A stretch of DNA of 64,000 nt, from contig CAVRJE010000023.1 in the NCBI GenBank assembly GCA_963721365.1, positions 310,001-374,000 on the forward strand, read 5' to 3'. The position numbers and the translations under genes were made by a program. The stretch's first letter is position 1; every line of letters starts with the position of its first letter. This DNA comes from CAIQPS01 sp963721365. Its GTDB lineage: Bacteria > Actinomycetota > Thermoleophilia > RBG-16-64-13. Under the pieces are notes generated by a model. It was given only the letters and a program-made list of their open reading frames with translations, searched no databases and was not told the DNA's origin. This document shows positions 39,136 to 49,791 of this stretch, piece after piece.

Positions 39136-39220
39136 GGCAGGGACTCACGTCATCGTGGTGATCTGGATAGCGCGATAGGCTGCGGTCCGGCGCCGCCTCG
39201 GCATCGACTCCCACAACGAG

Positions 39221-39245
39221 AAATACCTGCTATCCGCAGGTATTT
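39221..39245. terminator. Bidirectional intrinsic terminator
   Basis: Perfect 10-bp stem (AAATACCTGC / GCAGGTATTT) with 5-nt loop. The arms begin and end in A or T runs, so it can terminate the anti-sigma operon (+) and the tRNA-Pro/addA transcript (-). Confidence 0.8.
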
Positions 39246-39251
39246 TCTAAG

Positions 39252-39325
39252 TCGGGGTGCCGGGATTTGAACCCGGGACCTCATCGTCCCGAACGATGCG
39301 CGCTACCAGGCTGCGCTACACCCCG
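39252..39325 (-). tRNA. tRNA-Pro (anticodon CGG)
   Basis: Acceptor CGGGGTG/CACCCCG, anticodon stem CATCG/CGATG with loop TTCGGGA (anticodon CGG), T-arm CCGGG-TTCAAAT-CCCGG, discriminator A. CCA not encoded. Its 5' end overlaps the last codons of the addA reading frame by 10 nt. Confidence 0.95.
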
Positions 39326-42300
39326 CCTCTTGAGCTCGGATCCCCGTGCCGGTCGCCTATTCTACCACCAGTCAGACGGCCGGTCATTGCACGGCAAAAG
39401 CCCTCGACTCCGCAGTCGCTGCAGGCGGCCCCCACGTGTGCCGGGAAGCTGCTCTCCTTGATTCCCGCGAGAGCGTCATCGAGCAGACCCTCCAAGTGTT
39501 GACGGTCGGCTTGCCGGTACTCGAAGATCACCGGCTCGCTCGGCCTCTCGAGGAACAGGAACTCCATGCGGACGGCGGGCGCCCCGGCCTTGAGGCCCGC
39601 GAGGCAATAGACCGCCGCCTGCATATGGTAGCTCTCGGCGACCTCCGCTGGAGTCCGGCTTCCGAGCGCGTTCGACTTGTAGTCGGCGATGCGCCAACCT
39701 TGTTCTCCCCGGCACAGGAGGTCCATCACCCCGTGCACGGTGACGTCTCCCTGAAGAAAGAAGAACTGTTCTTCCCGCAGGGCCGAGCCGACCTCCGGGT
39801 CACCGGCCCACGGGGAATCCCAGAACGCGGCGGCAAGCGCCACCGCGCGCTCGATCCCGCCGCTCGGAAGGCGAAGCCCGGCGTCGGCCGCGACGCTCAC
39901 CGCCAGCTCGCGGAGGCTCTCCCGAGCCGGCGGCTCGGCCGTCAGCTCGACCCGCTCGAGGAGGGCGTGTACCACTAGGCCGACGTCGCGGCCCGTGAAG
40001 CTCTCGGCGTCGTCCAGAAGGGTCTCCCCTCGGCCGGGAGCATCGTCCTCGCCGTCTGGCGCGGCTGCCGACGCGGGCAAGAATCCCAGGCCCAAGACGC
40101 GCTCGAGGTAGAACCGGCGCGGGCACCGGCCGAACGCGGACAGCGCCGAGAAGCTGACCTGCCGGGAGGCCGGACCGGGCACGGGCAGATCGAGGAAGCA
40201 TGGCGGTTCCGGAGCCACCTGTGGGTGGCAGCCCGGGGAAGGCCCCTCGTCCAGTGCCGCGTGCCTCATCTCTTTCGCGGGACGGGTAGCGGCACCCCTA
40301 TCACGGCAGCGCCCACACCATCCAACAGGACGACCGCGTCCGACTCGGGGAACTCCTCCAGTCCGAGCCCGGCCATGATCCTGCCTATTCGACGAGCGTC
40401 GACCTTGTTCCCGTTCGGCCGCGCTCCGACCAGGATGAGCCTGTCCTTGGCCCGGGTCATCGCCACGTAGAGCACTCGGGCGTCTTCCTCCTCGTCCCGG
40501 CTCTTCTCCTCCGCGAGGATCTCCGGAGCCGGCCCCCAGTGGGGATGGCAGGGTTCGTAGTTCTTCTGCCTTTGCTTCACGAAGGCGGCCATCCGCCCGC
40601 CGCTTCCCAGGACGAATCCGCCCGGCGGGTCGCCCCAGGGATCGGAGCCGAGGCCGGCGACGAACACGACCGGGAACTCCAGTCCCTTGGCCTGGTGCAC
40701 GGTCATGACGCGCACCACATCTTCCCCTTCGGCCAAGCTGGGAGCGTTGCCCTCGGAGTCCCCCAGGTCGTTCATGGAGCCTATGAGGGCGACGAAGCCG
40801 GCCAGGTCCGGCCCTTCCAGAGCTTCGAAGTCGCCGGCCATCCTCATCAACTTGCGGATGTTGGCGAAACGCCGCTTGCCCTCCGGCGCCGCCAGCAGAC
40901 GCAGGTCGTAGCCGCAGGCAGTCAACGCCTCGTCTATGAGCCGCGAGAGACCGGGCCGTCCCACCTGCGCCCGGAGGGCATCAGAGCCGGCCGGTGAAGG
41001 TGGCGAGCTTCTCCCGGTCTTGCGGGGCGAGTCTGCCCGCCGCACCCCTCCCGCACGACCTCCCAGAGCGACCGGGCGCGCGGGTGCGCTTGCGGCCGTG
41101 CGCCGCGCGCCCCACCAGGTAGAGGCAGTCGTCGGACACGCCGACCAGGGGCGACCGAAGGACGGTGACTAGAGACAGATCGTCGTGAGGATTGACCAGA
41201 AGCTGCAGAAGGGCGGCGACGTCGGCCACCTCGTCCTGGGAGTAGTAGCCCTTGCCCCGGACGACGTAGACGTCTACCCCCTGCGCGAGCAACGCCTCCT
41301 GGTAAAGGGTCACCTTGCTGAGCGTCGGGAGCAGCAGCACGATGTCGCTTTGCGAGAAGCGCTCTTCGTCGAGGAGGCGGCGGACCCGAGCGGCCACCGC
41401 CCGGGCCTCGGCTTCCTGGAAGGGAGGCGGCTCTCCCTGGCCTTCGACCGCCACAGGCCGGTCGGCGACAAGCACTTCGGTGACCCATGACCCGCTATTC
41501 GGGCCACCGGCCGCGCAGCCGCGGTCGGCCGTGCTTCGCCGGCGGCCGCTGCTTGGCCGCTGGCAACTGCTTTGCCGCCGGGGGGGTCGGACTCGAGATC
41601 GCGGCCCGCGACGAGGAGGTCGAACTGTTCCGGACCGAAGAAGCAGTCCTGCATGAACAGCCGGTTGACGAAATCGAGGATCTCTGGTCGGCTTCGGTAG
41701 TTCGTATCGAGGCGGTACTGGCCGAGGTTCGTCGCCTCCTTGCGCCGGCGGAACACGTCGACGTCCGCCCCCCGGAACCTGTAGATGCTCTGCCGCTCGT
41801 CGCCGACCATGAGGAGTCGGTCCGCGCCCAGCCCCTCGAGGATGGCGCATTGAAGCTCGTTGGTGTCCTGGAACTCGTCGACTAGGACGTGCGAGACGAA
41901 GGCCGGGCGCTCGAACGGCGCGGCCGAAGCGGAAGAGGGCGCAGCGACCAGCATGGCTCGGGCCCGCAACTCCAGGTCGGCAAAGTCCAGGACGCCGCGG
42001 GACTCCTTGTACCTGGCGTACTCTTCATGGAACAGCGCGAGCAGCCTGTTGGTGACGGCCAGCTACCGGGCGAAGTTCCTCCTCGGCAAGAACGCAGCGA
42101 TACCGAATCAGCGCGGCCCTGACGGGAGCCAGCCATGGCTCGGCAGAACGGGTCAGTCTTGCTGGGGAAGAAACCGTTCGTCGCGGCCACGGTGCGCCGC
42201 TCGCCCCCGGCGGCGGTCCGCTCGAGCCACTGCACGCACCTGCCGATCCTCTCCAGATCGCTTCTCGAGCGACGGGCCGCGCTTGGATAGGCTCCCCGCC

Positions 42301-42919
42301 TCGGCCAGGGCGTCGGCGCAGACCTGAAGCGAGCGCCGCGCGTGCCGCGCTTTCGGCGGGACCGGGCTCGATGTGGAGTCGGGGTATCTCCTGGCCCATG
42401 CTCCGCAGCCGTTCGTAAAGCCCGAGCATCTGCTTTCTCAAGTCGTTCCCGCCACGACGCGAGGGCTTCAAGTTCGCTCTCGGCCGCCTCTTCGACCACC
42501 AGGCTCCAGGCCTGCTTGGATATCTCCTCTTTGATGAGACTCCCGGCGTCGGGCTCGAGGACGGTGAAGGAGGGATCGACACCGGCTTCGAGGGGTCGCT
42601 CCCTCAGCAAGCGGCTGCAGAGACCGTGGATGGTGCCTATGGCGGCGCCGTCGACGCCGCGGGCGAGGTCGGGGCGGCCGCAACTGATGAGTTCCCGGCG
42701 GATACGCTCGGCCAGCTCGGAGCCGGCCTTGCGGGTGAAGGTGACGGCGGCCAGGTTCTGCAGCGGCACCCCCCCGTCCACGAGCGCGTGGACGAAGTAG
42801 GCCACCAGCAGGCGCGTCTTGCCGCTACCGGCACCTGCCGCTACCAGGCCCCGAGGTGCGGCCTCGATCAAGACCTCGAGCTGCGCCGGAGACAACTCCA
42901 CGTGTTCCAGGTAGCTCAT
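39316..42919 (-). CDS. addA: AddA-like helicase-nuclease (UvrD/RecB family; many frameshifts)
   Basis: Double-strand-break-processing helicase/nuclease subunit, ~1200 aa when rebuilt. UvrD helicase: LVAAGAGSGKTRLLVAYF, VTFTRKAGSELAERI, HVLVDEFQDTNELQ, LLMVGDERQSIYRFRGAD, NYRSRPEIL, VMTVHQAKGLEFPVVF, VLYVAMTRAKDRLIL. C-terminal RecB nuclease: VHGVMDLL ... WRIADYKSN (D...D-x-K). That nuclease is flanked by FGRCPRRFYLERV and ACSDCGVEGFC, a 1+3 cysteine pattern of Fe-S nucleases. At least six shifts lie between 42440 and 41040. The nuclease part (39316-40269) is joined to the helicase part by an ATGA overlap, so it is either a split gene or another shift. Starts ATGA-coupled to addB. Confidence 0.85.
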
Positions 42920-45870
42920 CCCCTGAAGCCCCCCCTGCGCGCCCTGCAGACCGGGCCGAGCCGGCACCACGAGGGACAGGCATGGTCGACCGGGGGTGCG
43001 ATCACTCCGCTCCTGATGCCCTCGGCGGCTTCACGCGCCAGCTCCCTTGCGTCCTCAAGCATCTGACCCAGCCCGTCGGCCTCGACCACCAGGCAGGCCT
43101 TCGTCTCGGCCCCAAGAACGTCCTCACAGCCGGCCACGACCACGCCCGCCCGGGTCATCTTCTTAGGGGATAGGTACGCGCCGCCCACAACCCGCTGCCC
43201 CGGCCTCTCCTCGGCCAAAGCGAGCATGTAGAGAGGCAACTGCAGACCCTCGGCCGTCCCGATCTTGCCTTTGTCCGGCACCGTGCCGCTCTTGTAGTCG
43301 ATGATGAACAGCTCGCCGCCTGCTGTGGAGTCCACCCGATCGATGCGCCCCCGGATGGCCAGCCCACCAACATCCACGCCGTTCTTTCCACCCACCTTGA
43401 GCTCGGTGTCGTCGAGGGTGCAGGCACTGCCGGCTGCGACTTCCATGGCGAATAGATTGGCCGCAAACCGCTTGAGCCGCCACTCGACGAGACGGCGTTC
43501 CGAAGCCGTGCCGGGGCATGCCTCGCTGTCGACGAGGGCCTCGACGATCGCCCCGGCAACACCCTCGGCGAACGAGAGGTCGTGGGCCCGCGAGAGGCAG
43601 GACACCGGCCGATCTGAGCTCCAGGTAGGTGTCGCTCAGCGCCTTGTGCAGAAGCTGCCCCAGCAGACGGCTCGTCGACGACCGTCTCCATGTCTTCGAC
43701 CCCGATCACCTTCTCGACGAACCAGGCGAACGGGCACCGGAGGTAGCTCTCGAGGGCCGAGGGAGTGAGGCTCTGTGTGGCCGCCAATTCGTCCAGGACC
43801 TGGCCGGAGACGAGCGCGGCCTTGTCACTCGGCCGCGCCGACTCGCGCAGAGAAAGCGAGGAAAGACCGCAGGCGGGATGAGGGTCGAGACCCTGAGCAG
43901 CGCAGGCACGCAGGTACTGCAGTAGCGAGGGAGCGCCGGCCAGGTCGAACACCTGGTCGGCCAGGGTGCGGTGGACATGCTCATGTTCGCCGACACCGAG
44001 GAGAGCCTTGCAGTGAGACCAGTAATACGACTGGCCCGCGTAGCCGCCGCCGTCGTCGGCGTCGCGCGCACTCAGCAGCAAGACCTTCCAGGCTCGAGAC
44101 ACGGCCCGTACGAAAAGCGCTTCCTCCTGGTCGGCCTCCGGCGAAAAGAGGCCTCCACCGATGGAATCCAGGCGAGCGCGTTGGCCGTCGGTCAGCAGCG
44201 CCGGCCGGTCGGCGCGACCGGGAAACGCGCCCTCCACCAGGCCGAGTATGAGCACGGCCTGAAACCGGCGGGCGCGCACCCGATGCACGGTGAGGACCTG
44301 TACCGCATCCTCTGAGCCCAGGGGCCCCCCGGGGACCGCCATGCGGGCGAGCGCGGGGAGGAGAACCCCGACCAGGAGCGTGCCGGCCGGGAGCTTATCC
44401 TCCGCCTGGTGGAGAGAGAGCTTCGACAGGGCGTCCTGCAGCGCCCGGAAAGCTCGGGCATCGGTGGCGGCGTCGCCGCCACCAGCGGCCGAGCCGCGAA
44501 GACCGTTCTCCAGCATGCGGCGGACAAGGACCTGGGCGGCGTCGAGGTCCACGAAGGCGCCTTCCGCCCGCTTCCCGACGACGCGGACCAGCTCATCGAG
44601 CGGCGGCCGCGATCCGGGTGGGGCGCAGCCCTCCAGCGCAGCCACTCCTCGCGCCGTTCTTCGCAGATAGTCAAGTTCCAGATCGCTCGCCCGCTCCAAG
44701 GTGAGACCGCTGAAGGGGCTGCGAAGATACTTGAGGACCGCGGCCGGATCGTCCCCGGCGACCCCGCGCAGCCCTGTGAGAAACGCATGGCCGAGCCCGG
44801 TCTCGTCGAGCGTGAGCCGTTCGTCCACCTGGCACGGGATGCCGCAGGACGCGAAGACATCTCCCAGCAGCCTCCCCCAGGGCTTCATGTGCCGGACCAC
44901 GACGGCGACGTCTCCTGGGCGGAGCCCCGAGCGTATGAGATCGGCCACGTGGGCGGCCGCCAGTTCGGCCTCGTTGCGCTGACCGGAGGCCAGCAGGAAC
45001 CGGACCCCTGCCTCATCGGCCCATGCCGGCGGGGGCTCCTCCCGATGCCCGTCGTCCATGAAATACCGCTCGAGGTGGGCGATGGCAGGCGAGGTATAGG
45101 CAAGAGCCTGCGGTGTGAGCTCGACGGTGTGGGACGCGAGCGCTTCCCACGCGGCAAGCTCGCTCTGGCTGGTGAGCCCCCGGGCCCGTGACCGCTCGTG
45201 GTCGAAAACGAGCACGACTTGGGTGGCCTGCGCAAGGACCGCGATCAACCGCCTCTGGGCCAGGGTGAAGGAGGTGAAGCCGTAGAGAGCGAGCGGCCGC
45301 GCCCACCCGCGCGCCGCCGTCAGCGCCTCTCTGAGGGAGTCGGAGCGGTCGGACAGTCCCAGCCGGTCGCAGAGGCGGCGGTATGCGGTCAACAGCTCGC
45401 GAATGTCGGCAGCCAGCAGGGCGGAGTCCGCGTCTGCCGACGCCCACCGGCCGAGCGCCTGCTCGATCTCGTGGGGAGATCGGCCGCTGTCGCCAAGCTG
45501 CTCGAGAAGCGATCCGGCGACGGCGACCATCCCGGGGAACCGAGCGGAGAACCCGGGCGCCTGGGGCGGGCTATCGTGCAGAAGCTGGCGAGATGAGGAG
45601 CGAGCGTTCGAAATCGCCCGCGTAGCGGGGTGAGCGCCCGAGCAGCAGGCGCACGAGACCGTCGAAGGTGACGGCCGGCGACTGGCCGACCAGAGCGCCC
45701 GCACGCTGGGCCATCTCGGCCGAAAGACTGCGCGCGTCGGGACCGGTGGGAACGACCACCAGCGGGTGGGATGCAAGCCTTGCCTCCCACCAGTCGAGCA
45801 CGCGGCCCAACTTCCCGGAGTTGGCGGGCCCCAGGATGAGAGTAAGACCGGTGGGAGACGACGTGCTCAT
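42916..45870 (-). CDS. addB: AddB-like helicase/Fe-S nuclease (two frameshifts)
   Basis: Second subunit of the AddAB-type DSB-resection complex, ~980 aa. N-terminal degenerate helicase: Walker-like LILGPANSGKLGRVLDWW, VVVPTGPDARSL, VVLVFDHERSRA, DVAVVVRHMKPWGRLL, VQVLTVHRVRARRFQAVLI. C-terminal RecB nuclease: IRGRIDRVD ... FIIDYKSG, LQLPLYMLAL. Fe-S ligands: LTPSALESYLRCPFAWF plus CPSWCRLGPVC. Shifts near 45600 and 43640. The start is ATG 45870 just after the predicted transcription start; ATG 45882 overlaps the -10 box and is unlikely. Confidence 0.87.
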
Positions 45871-45880
45871 ATCACCAGAC

Positions 45881-45903
45881 ATTGTAGAGGTGGGGACGGA
45901 CAG
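45881..45903 (-). promoter_or_regulatory. addB promoter with RecA-NDp/PafBC-like motif
   Basis: On the minus strand CTGTCCGTC is followed by exactly 8 nt and TACAAT. The mycobacterial LexA-independent DNA-damage promoter is TTGTCRGTG-N8-TAnnnT: here 6 of 9 upstream positions, the exact spacing and TAnnnT agree. The predicted start lies a few bases before ATG 45870, so the mRNA is nearly leaderless. Confidence 0.6.
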
Positions 45904-45945
45904 GTGTATCGACCTCGGACGGATGCGCCCGGCCCCAAGGTGACC

Positions 45946-45968
45946 CGGCGGGTGTTCTGCGCTAGTCT
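45946..45968 (+). promoter_or_regulatory. Promoter of the WYL regulator pair, leaderless
   Basis: CGGCGGGTG, 8 nt, TAGTCT: the same -10 type and spacing as the addB promoter, but only 5 of 9 in the upstream element. ATG follows 6 nt after the -10, so the transcript would be leaderless. Confidence 0.45.
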
Positions 45969-45974
45969 TACCGC

Positions 45975-47116
45975 ATGAGCCGGGACGACGACAAACTCAT
46001 ACGGCAACTCTCTCTCCTCTCTTTCCTCCTCAGCAAGACGAGGCCTTTCACCGCGCGCGAGATCCAGGAATCGGTCGAGGGCTACTGCGGACATGAGCGA
46101 CGACACGTTCACGCGGCGCTTCCACGGCGACAGGGCGGACCTGGCGAAGATAGGCATCGAGATCAGAGTCCTCACCGGCTCCGACGCAGCCGACGCCGCC
46201 GAGGCGCAGCTATATCTGTTGAAGGAGGAGGATTTCCGCCTTCCGGAGGTCGACTTCACCCCGGCGGAGCTGACGGCGCTCTCCATGGCCCTGGCCGCGC
46301 TTGACGGCCGCTTTGCGTACGCCCGCCCCCTGCGTCTGGCGCTGACCGCGATCTGCCACGGCCGGCAGGACGAACTCGCGGGGCAGTTCGACCTGCTGCC
46401 GGTGGCCCTGGCGCCCGACGAGGATGCCCGCAAGGCAGGCAAGCAACTCGCCCGCCTGGAGGACGCGGTGGCCCGGGGTCGGTCGGTTCGCTTCTTCTAC
46501 CCCGGCGCGGACCCGGATGCTCCGGTCGTGGAGCGCACGGTCGACCCGTATAGCCTCTTCTTCATCCAGGGGCACTGGTACGTCGTCGGCCGGGATCACC
46601 TGCGCGACGCCGTGCGGACCTTCCGGGTGACGAGGATCGCCGGACCGGTCCGCTTCCTCACCGAGAAGAACCGGGACTTCTACGTCCCCGCCGACTACGA
46701 CCCCGCGGCCTACCGTGCCCGGCCCGCCCTGGTTGCTCGGACCCGGTCAACGGCACGGCCACGATCAGCGTCGGCGACGACCTGGCCTGGTACGTCGAGC
46801 GGCTGGCTCCCCACGTCCAGCCACTTCCCGCGGAGGACGATGCCTGCACCCGGTTCCTGGTGCCGTACGCGGACGCGGACGTACTGCTCTCGTGGGTGGT
46901 CGGCCTTGGTGGTTGCGGCGAGTTGCTCGAGCCGGCCGAGCTTCGCGCCACGCCTGCTCGGAGGGCCTGCACCGGGTGCGCGACAGCGCACGCCGGCCCG
47001 CCCGACGCAGCCACCGGCCGCCGGCCGACGACCGGCGGAGCGTCAAGGCCGCCGAAGGCGGCGGCGAGCCGGCGTCGCGAAGAAAGTCACGCCGGAGACG
47101 AGATACAAGCCCATAG
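45975..47116 (+). CDS. WYL-domain transcriptional regulator, PafB-like (frameshifts)
   Basis: About 380 aa. N-terminal winged HTH (LSLLSFLLSKTRPFTAREIQ, then DDTFTRRFHGDRADLAKIGI), a middle domain (LALTAICHGRQDELAGQF), the WYL domain (VRFFYPGADPDAPVVERTV, YSLFFIQGHWYVVGRD, AVRTFRVTRIAGPV), and a WCX-type C-terminus (LLSWVVGLGGCGELLEPAEL). Shifts near 46090, 46735 and 46950. A tandem WYL pair transcribed together is the PafB-PafC arrangement that activates the LexA-independent DNA-damage response in actinobacteria; divergence from addAB fits that role. Confidence 0.82.
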
Positions 47117-48108
47117 CCACGGAACATCTCGCCCGCGCAGTCGCCCTGCTTCACTATCTCGTCGACCCATCGAACGGCCGGCCCTGATCCCCTGGGCGGC
47201 TGTCGAGCACGACCTGGGACTCGACCGGGACGAGGTAGAGGAAGACCTGTCGCTCGTCAACATGGTCAACTTCGGTGGCGGCACGTATGCGCTCATGGCC
47301 GAGGCCGAGCAGGGAGGCAGTCCGGGTGACCCCGGACGTCATGGCGGATACGTTCTCCCGGCCGGCCCGCCTCTCCCCCCTGATGGCCCGGGCCCTTCTC
47401 CTCGCCCTCGATCTGCTGGGCGACGCTTTCACCGTCCCCGGTCTCGAATCGCTGTCTCCCGTCCGGCAGAAGATCGCCGCGCTCGTCGGCGACGCGCCGG
47501 GCGAAGCGGCCGTGGTGCTCGACGACGTGCGCCCGCCCGACCACGAGGTCATCGAAGCCATCAGACGCGGCATCCGCGACCGCCGGATCTCGACCTGGAG
47601 TACCTCACCAACGGCCGGCTGGAGGTCGCAACCCGGCAGAGTGGAGCCCTACCTGCTCTTCCGCGGCCAGGAAGCCTGGTATCTGGAGGCCTACTGCCTG
47701 CTCGCCAGGGCCAGCGGACGTTCAAGCTCGAGCGGATACGCTCGGCCCGGCTCACCGGCGACGCATACACGCCCGCGCCCCGAGGTGGACCTGACGTCGG
47801 GCCGCAGCGGACAGCCCTTCGTCCCTGGGGATGTCGCCACCTGGTCGACGGTCCGCTTCGAGCCCCGCTGGCTGCGGCATCTGGAAGACCGCGGAGTGGA
47901 CTTCGCCACCTTGCCCGATGGGAGGCTGGAGGCCCGCATCCCCTACGCCGACGAGGGCTGGATGGCCTACGACGTCCTCCGCTTTCTGGGCGAAGCCGTC
48001 CTCGAACGACCCCAATCCGCTCGCGACAGGATCAGAGAACTCGCGGCCGCGCTGGCCGCCGCTACGAGAGCGAGCGCGGCCTCCGCCGACGAGTGGGGTA
48101 CATCGTGA
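47074..48108 (+). CDS. WYL-domain transcriptional regulator, PafC-like (frameshifts)
   Basis: Second of the tandem pair, ~344 aa, overlapping the end of the first. N-terminal HTH (TEHLARAVALLHYLV, ALIPWAAVEHDLGLDRDEVE), middle helical region (LSPLMARALLLALDLLGD), WYL domain spread over two frames (LEYLTNGRLEV, RVEPYLLFRGQEAWYLEAYC, RTFKLERIRSARLTG), and C-terminal WCX domain (VRFEPRWLRHLEDRG, EGWMAYDVLRFLGEAVL). No canonical start is visible; the frame enters at a GTC at 47074, which may be a miscalled GTG. Shifts near 47330 and between 47590 and 47740. The stop overlaps the next GTG (GTGA). Confidence 0.8.
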
Positions 48109-48557
48109 AGTTCTGGCTTCGCTGGCTGGCGAACGGTGTCGGCTATCTTCCTGGCGCTCTACCTGGTGGACTCGCTGCTCCACGAACAATTCCAGTTGGA
48201 GGCTACCTGGCCGGCGGTGGTCGCCGCGGTGCTCCTCGGCTTCGTCAACAGCTTGGTCCGGCCGCTCCACCGGGCCAGAAGCAAGCCGCTCGCGCGCGGC
48301 TCTGGCCGCGGTCGTCGACCGTGCTCGTGAATGCGCTCATCCTGCAGACTCTTCGTGTGGGTGGGCGCCGACGTGACCACCCAGGGCTTTCTCTGGGTGC
48401 TGCTCGCGGCGGCGTTCGTCACCCTGGTCGCGGGGCTTATCAACTGGCAGATGGGGTTCGACCAGAAGGAGAAGCCGCGCTCCGGTCATCCGGAAGAAGC
48501 TGCCGGGGCTCCGGCGGGTCCGACGGGCGAAGGCCGGCCTGGCAGCCGTACGCCTAG
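48105..48557 (+). CDS. Phage-holin superfamily IV-like membrane protein (frameshifts)
   Basis: About 150 aa with three to four TM helices in the rebuilt frame: AIFLALYLVDSLL, WPAVVAAVLLGFVNSLVRP, TVLVNALILQ, LWVLLAAAFVTLVAGLINW. FVNSLVRP and the following hydrophobic helix match the PF04020 (four-TM holin-like) family; such proteins are ordinary chromosomal membrane proteins in actinobacteria, not evidence of phage. Shifts near 48140, 48300 and 48345. Coupled by GTGA to the WYL gene. Its TAG stop and that of the convergent pilT share one CTAG. Confidence 0.68.
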   Translation: MKFWLRWLANGVGYLPGALPGGLAAPRTIPVGGYLAGGGRRGAPRLRQQLGPAAPPGQKQAARARLWPRSSTVLVNALILQTLRVGGRRRDHPGLSLGAARGGVRHPGRGAYQLADGVRPEGEAALRSSGRSCRGSGGSDGRRPAWQPYA

Positions 48558-49649
48558 TTCAGCACCGGCATCTCGTGCCCGTGCGACTGCACGAGCAGCC
48601 GGAAGTCGTGCGGGCTGCTGGCCACCAGCTGGGCATCCGCGAGCGAGACGAAGCCGCGCTCGAACAGGTCCAGCAGGCTCTGGTCGAAGGTCTGCATGCC
48701 GTAGAAATCGCCTTCCTGCATGGCCGTCTTGATGTTGTGGGTCTGGCCCGGATCGAGGATCATGTCGCGGATGCGCCCGGTCATGACCATGACCTCGACG
48801 GCCGGCACCCGGCCCTTGCCGTCGGCCGCGGACCAGAAGCCGCTGGGAGATGATGCCCCGCAGCGACCCGGCGAGCATGATGCGCACCTGCTTCTGCTGG
48901 TAGAGCGGGAAGAAGTCGATGATGCGGTTCACGGTCTCGGACGACGTCGATGGTGTGCAGGGTGCTCAGCACGAAGTGCCCCGTCTGGGCGGCGGTCAGG
49001 GCCGTCCGCACCGTCTCCTGGTCGCGCATCTCGCCGATGAGGATGATGTCCGGGTCCTGGCGCAGCACGTACTTGAGCGCGGTGGCGTAGTTCTCGGTGT
49101 CGAGGCCGATCTCCCGCTGGTTGACGATGCACTTGATGTCGCGGTGAAGGATCTCGATCGGGATCCTCGATGGTGACGATGTGCCGCCGCAGGTTGCGGT
49201 TGATGTGGTCGATCATGGAGGCGAGGGTCGTGGTCTTGCCCGAGCCGGTGGTGCCGGTGACGAGCACCATGCCGCGCGGTTCGAGAGCCAGTGTGCTGGA
49301 CCACCGGGGGCAGGTTCAGCTCGCTGAAGTTCGGGACGCGGGTGACCACGTGGCGCATGGCGATGGAGATGGTGCCGCGCTGCCGGTAGACGTTCACACG
49401 ATAGCGCCCGCTGTTGGGCGCACTGTAGGCGAAGTCGATCTCGTTGGTCTCGCTGAACCGGCGGATCTGCTTCTCGCTCATGAGCGAGGCTGCATAGTCC
49501 TTGGTGTCCTCGGGAGAGCAGGTCGGCTCGTTCAGTTCGCGCAGTTCGCCGTCCACGCGGATGACCGGAGGGCTGCCGACCTTGAGGTGAAGGTCGGAGG
49601 CGCCCGCCTCCTTGACCTGCAGCAGCAACTCGTCGATGTTCTTCATCAA
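48554..49649 (-). CDS. pilT: PilT-like twitching-motility ATPase (frameshifts)
   Basis: Hexameric ATPase retracting type IV pili. About 364 aa rebuilt: ELLLQVKEAGASDLHLKVG, PPVIRVDGEL, Walker A VTGTTGSGKTTTLASMIDH, Asp box IVTIEDP, Walker B DPDIILIGEMRDQETV, His box FVLSTLHTIDV, QKQVRIMLAGSLRGIISQ, and the C-terminal GMQTFDQSLLDLFERG. Shifts near 49290, 49165, 48945 and 48835. No other pil gene is in the window, so the rest of the machinery must be elsewhere. Confidence 0.88.
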
Positions 49650-49791
49650 GACCTCTCCCGGGCGTTCACGCGCGACACCGGCGAGCGGCGTCGGTCGTCC
49701 TCTTCATACAGTGTCGGAGGAAACGGCCGGCGACTTGAGAGAATCGAGAGCATCGCGCCGGTCGGGGGCGCAGGGGCACCCCGGCGTGCTG

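Noticed and set aside
42063..42065. A third in-frame TAG, in addA
   Set aside because: The upstream sequence is in a different frame (AEEELRPV); one extra base at this site explains the TAG without an amber codon.
48105..48557. Prophage remnant
   Set aside because: The holin-superfamily-IV protein is a common chromosomal membrane protein. No integrase, terminase, capsid or att-like repeats are nearby.
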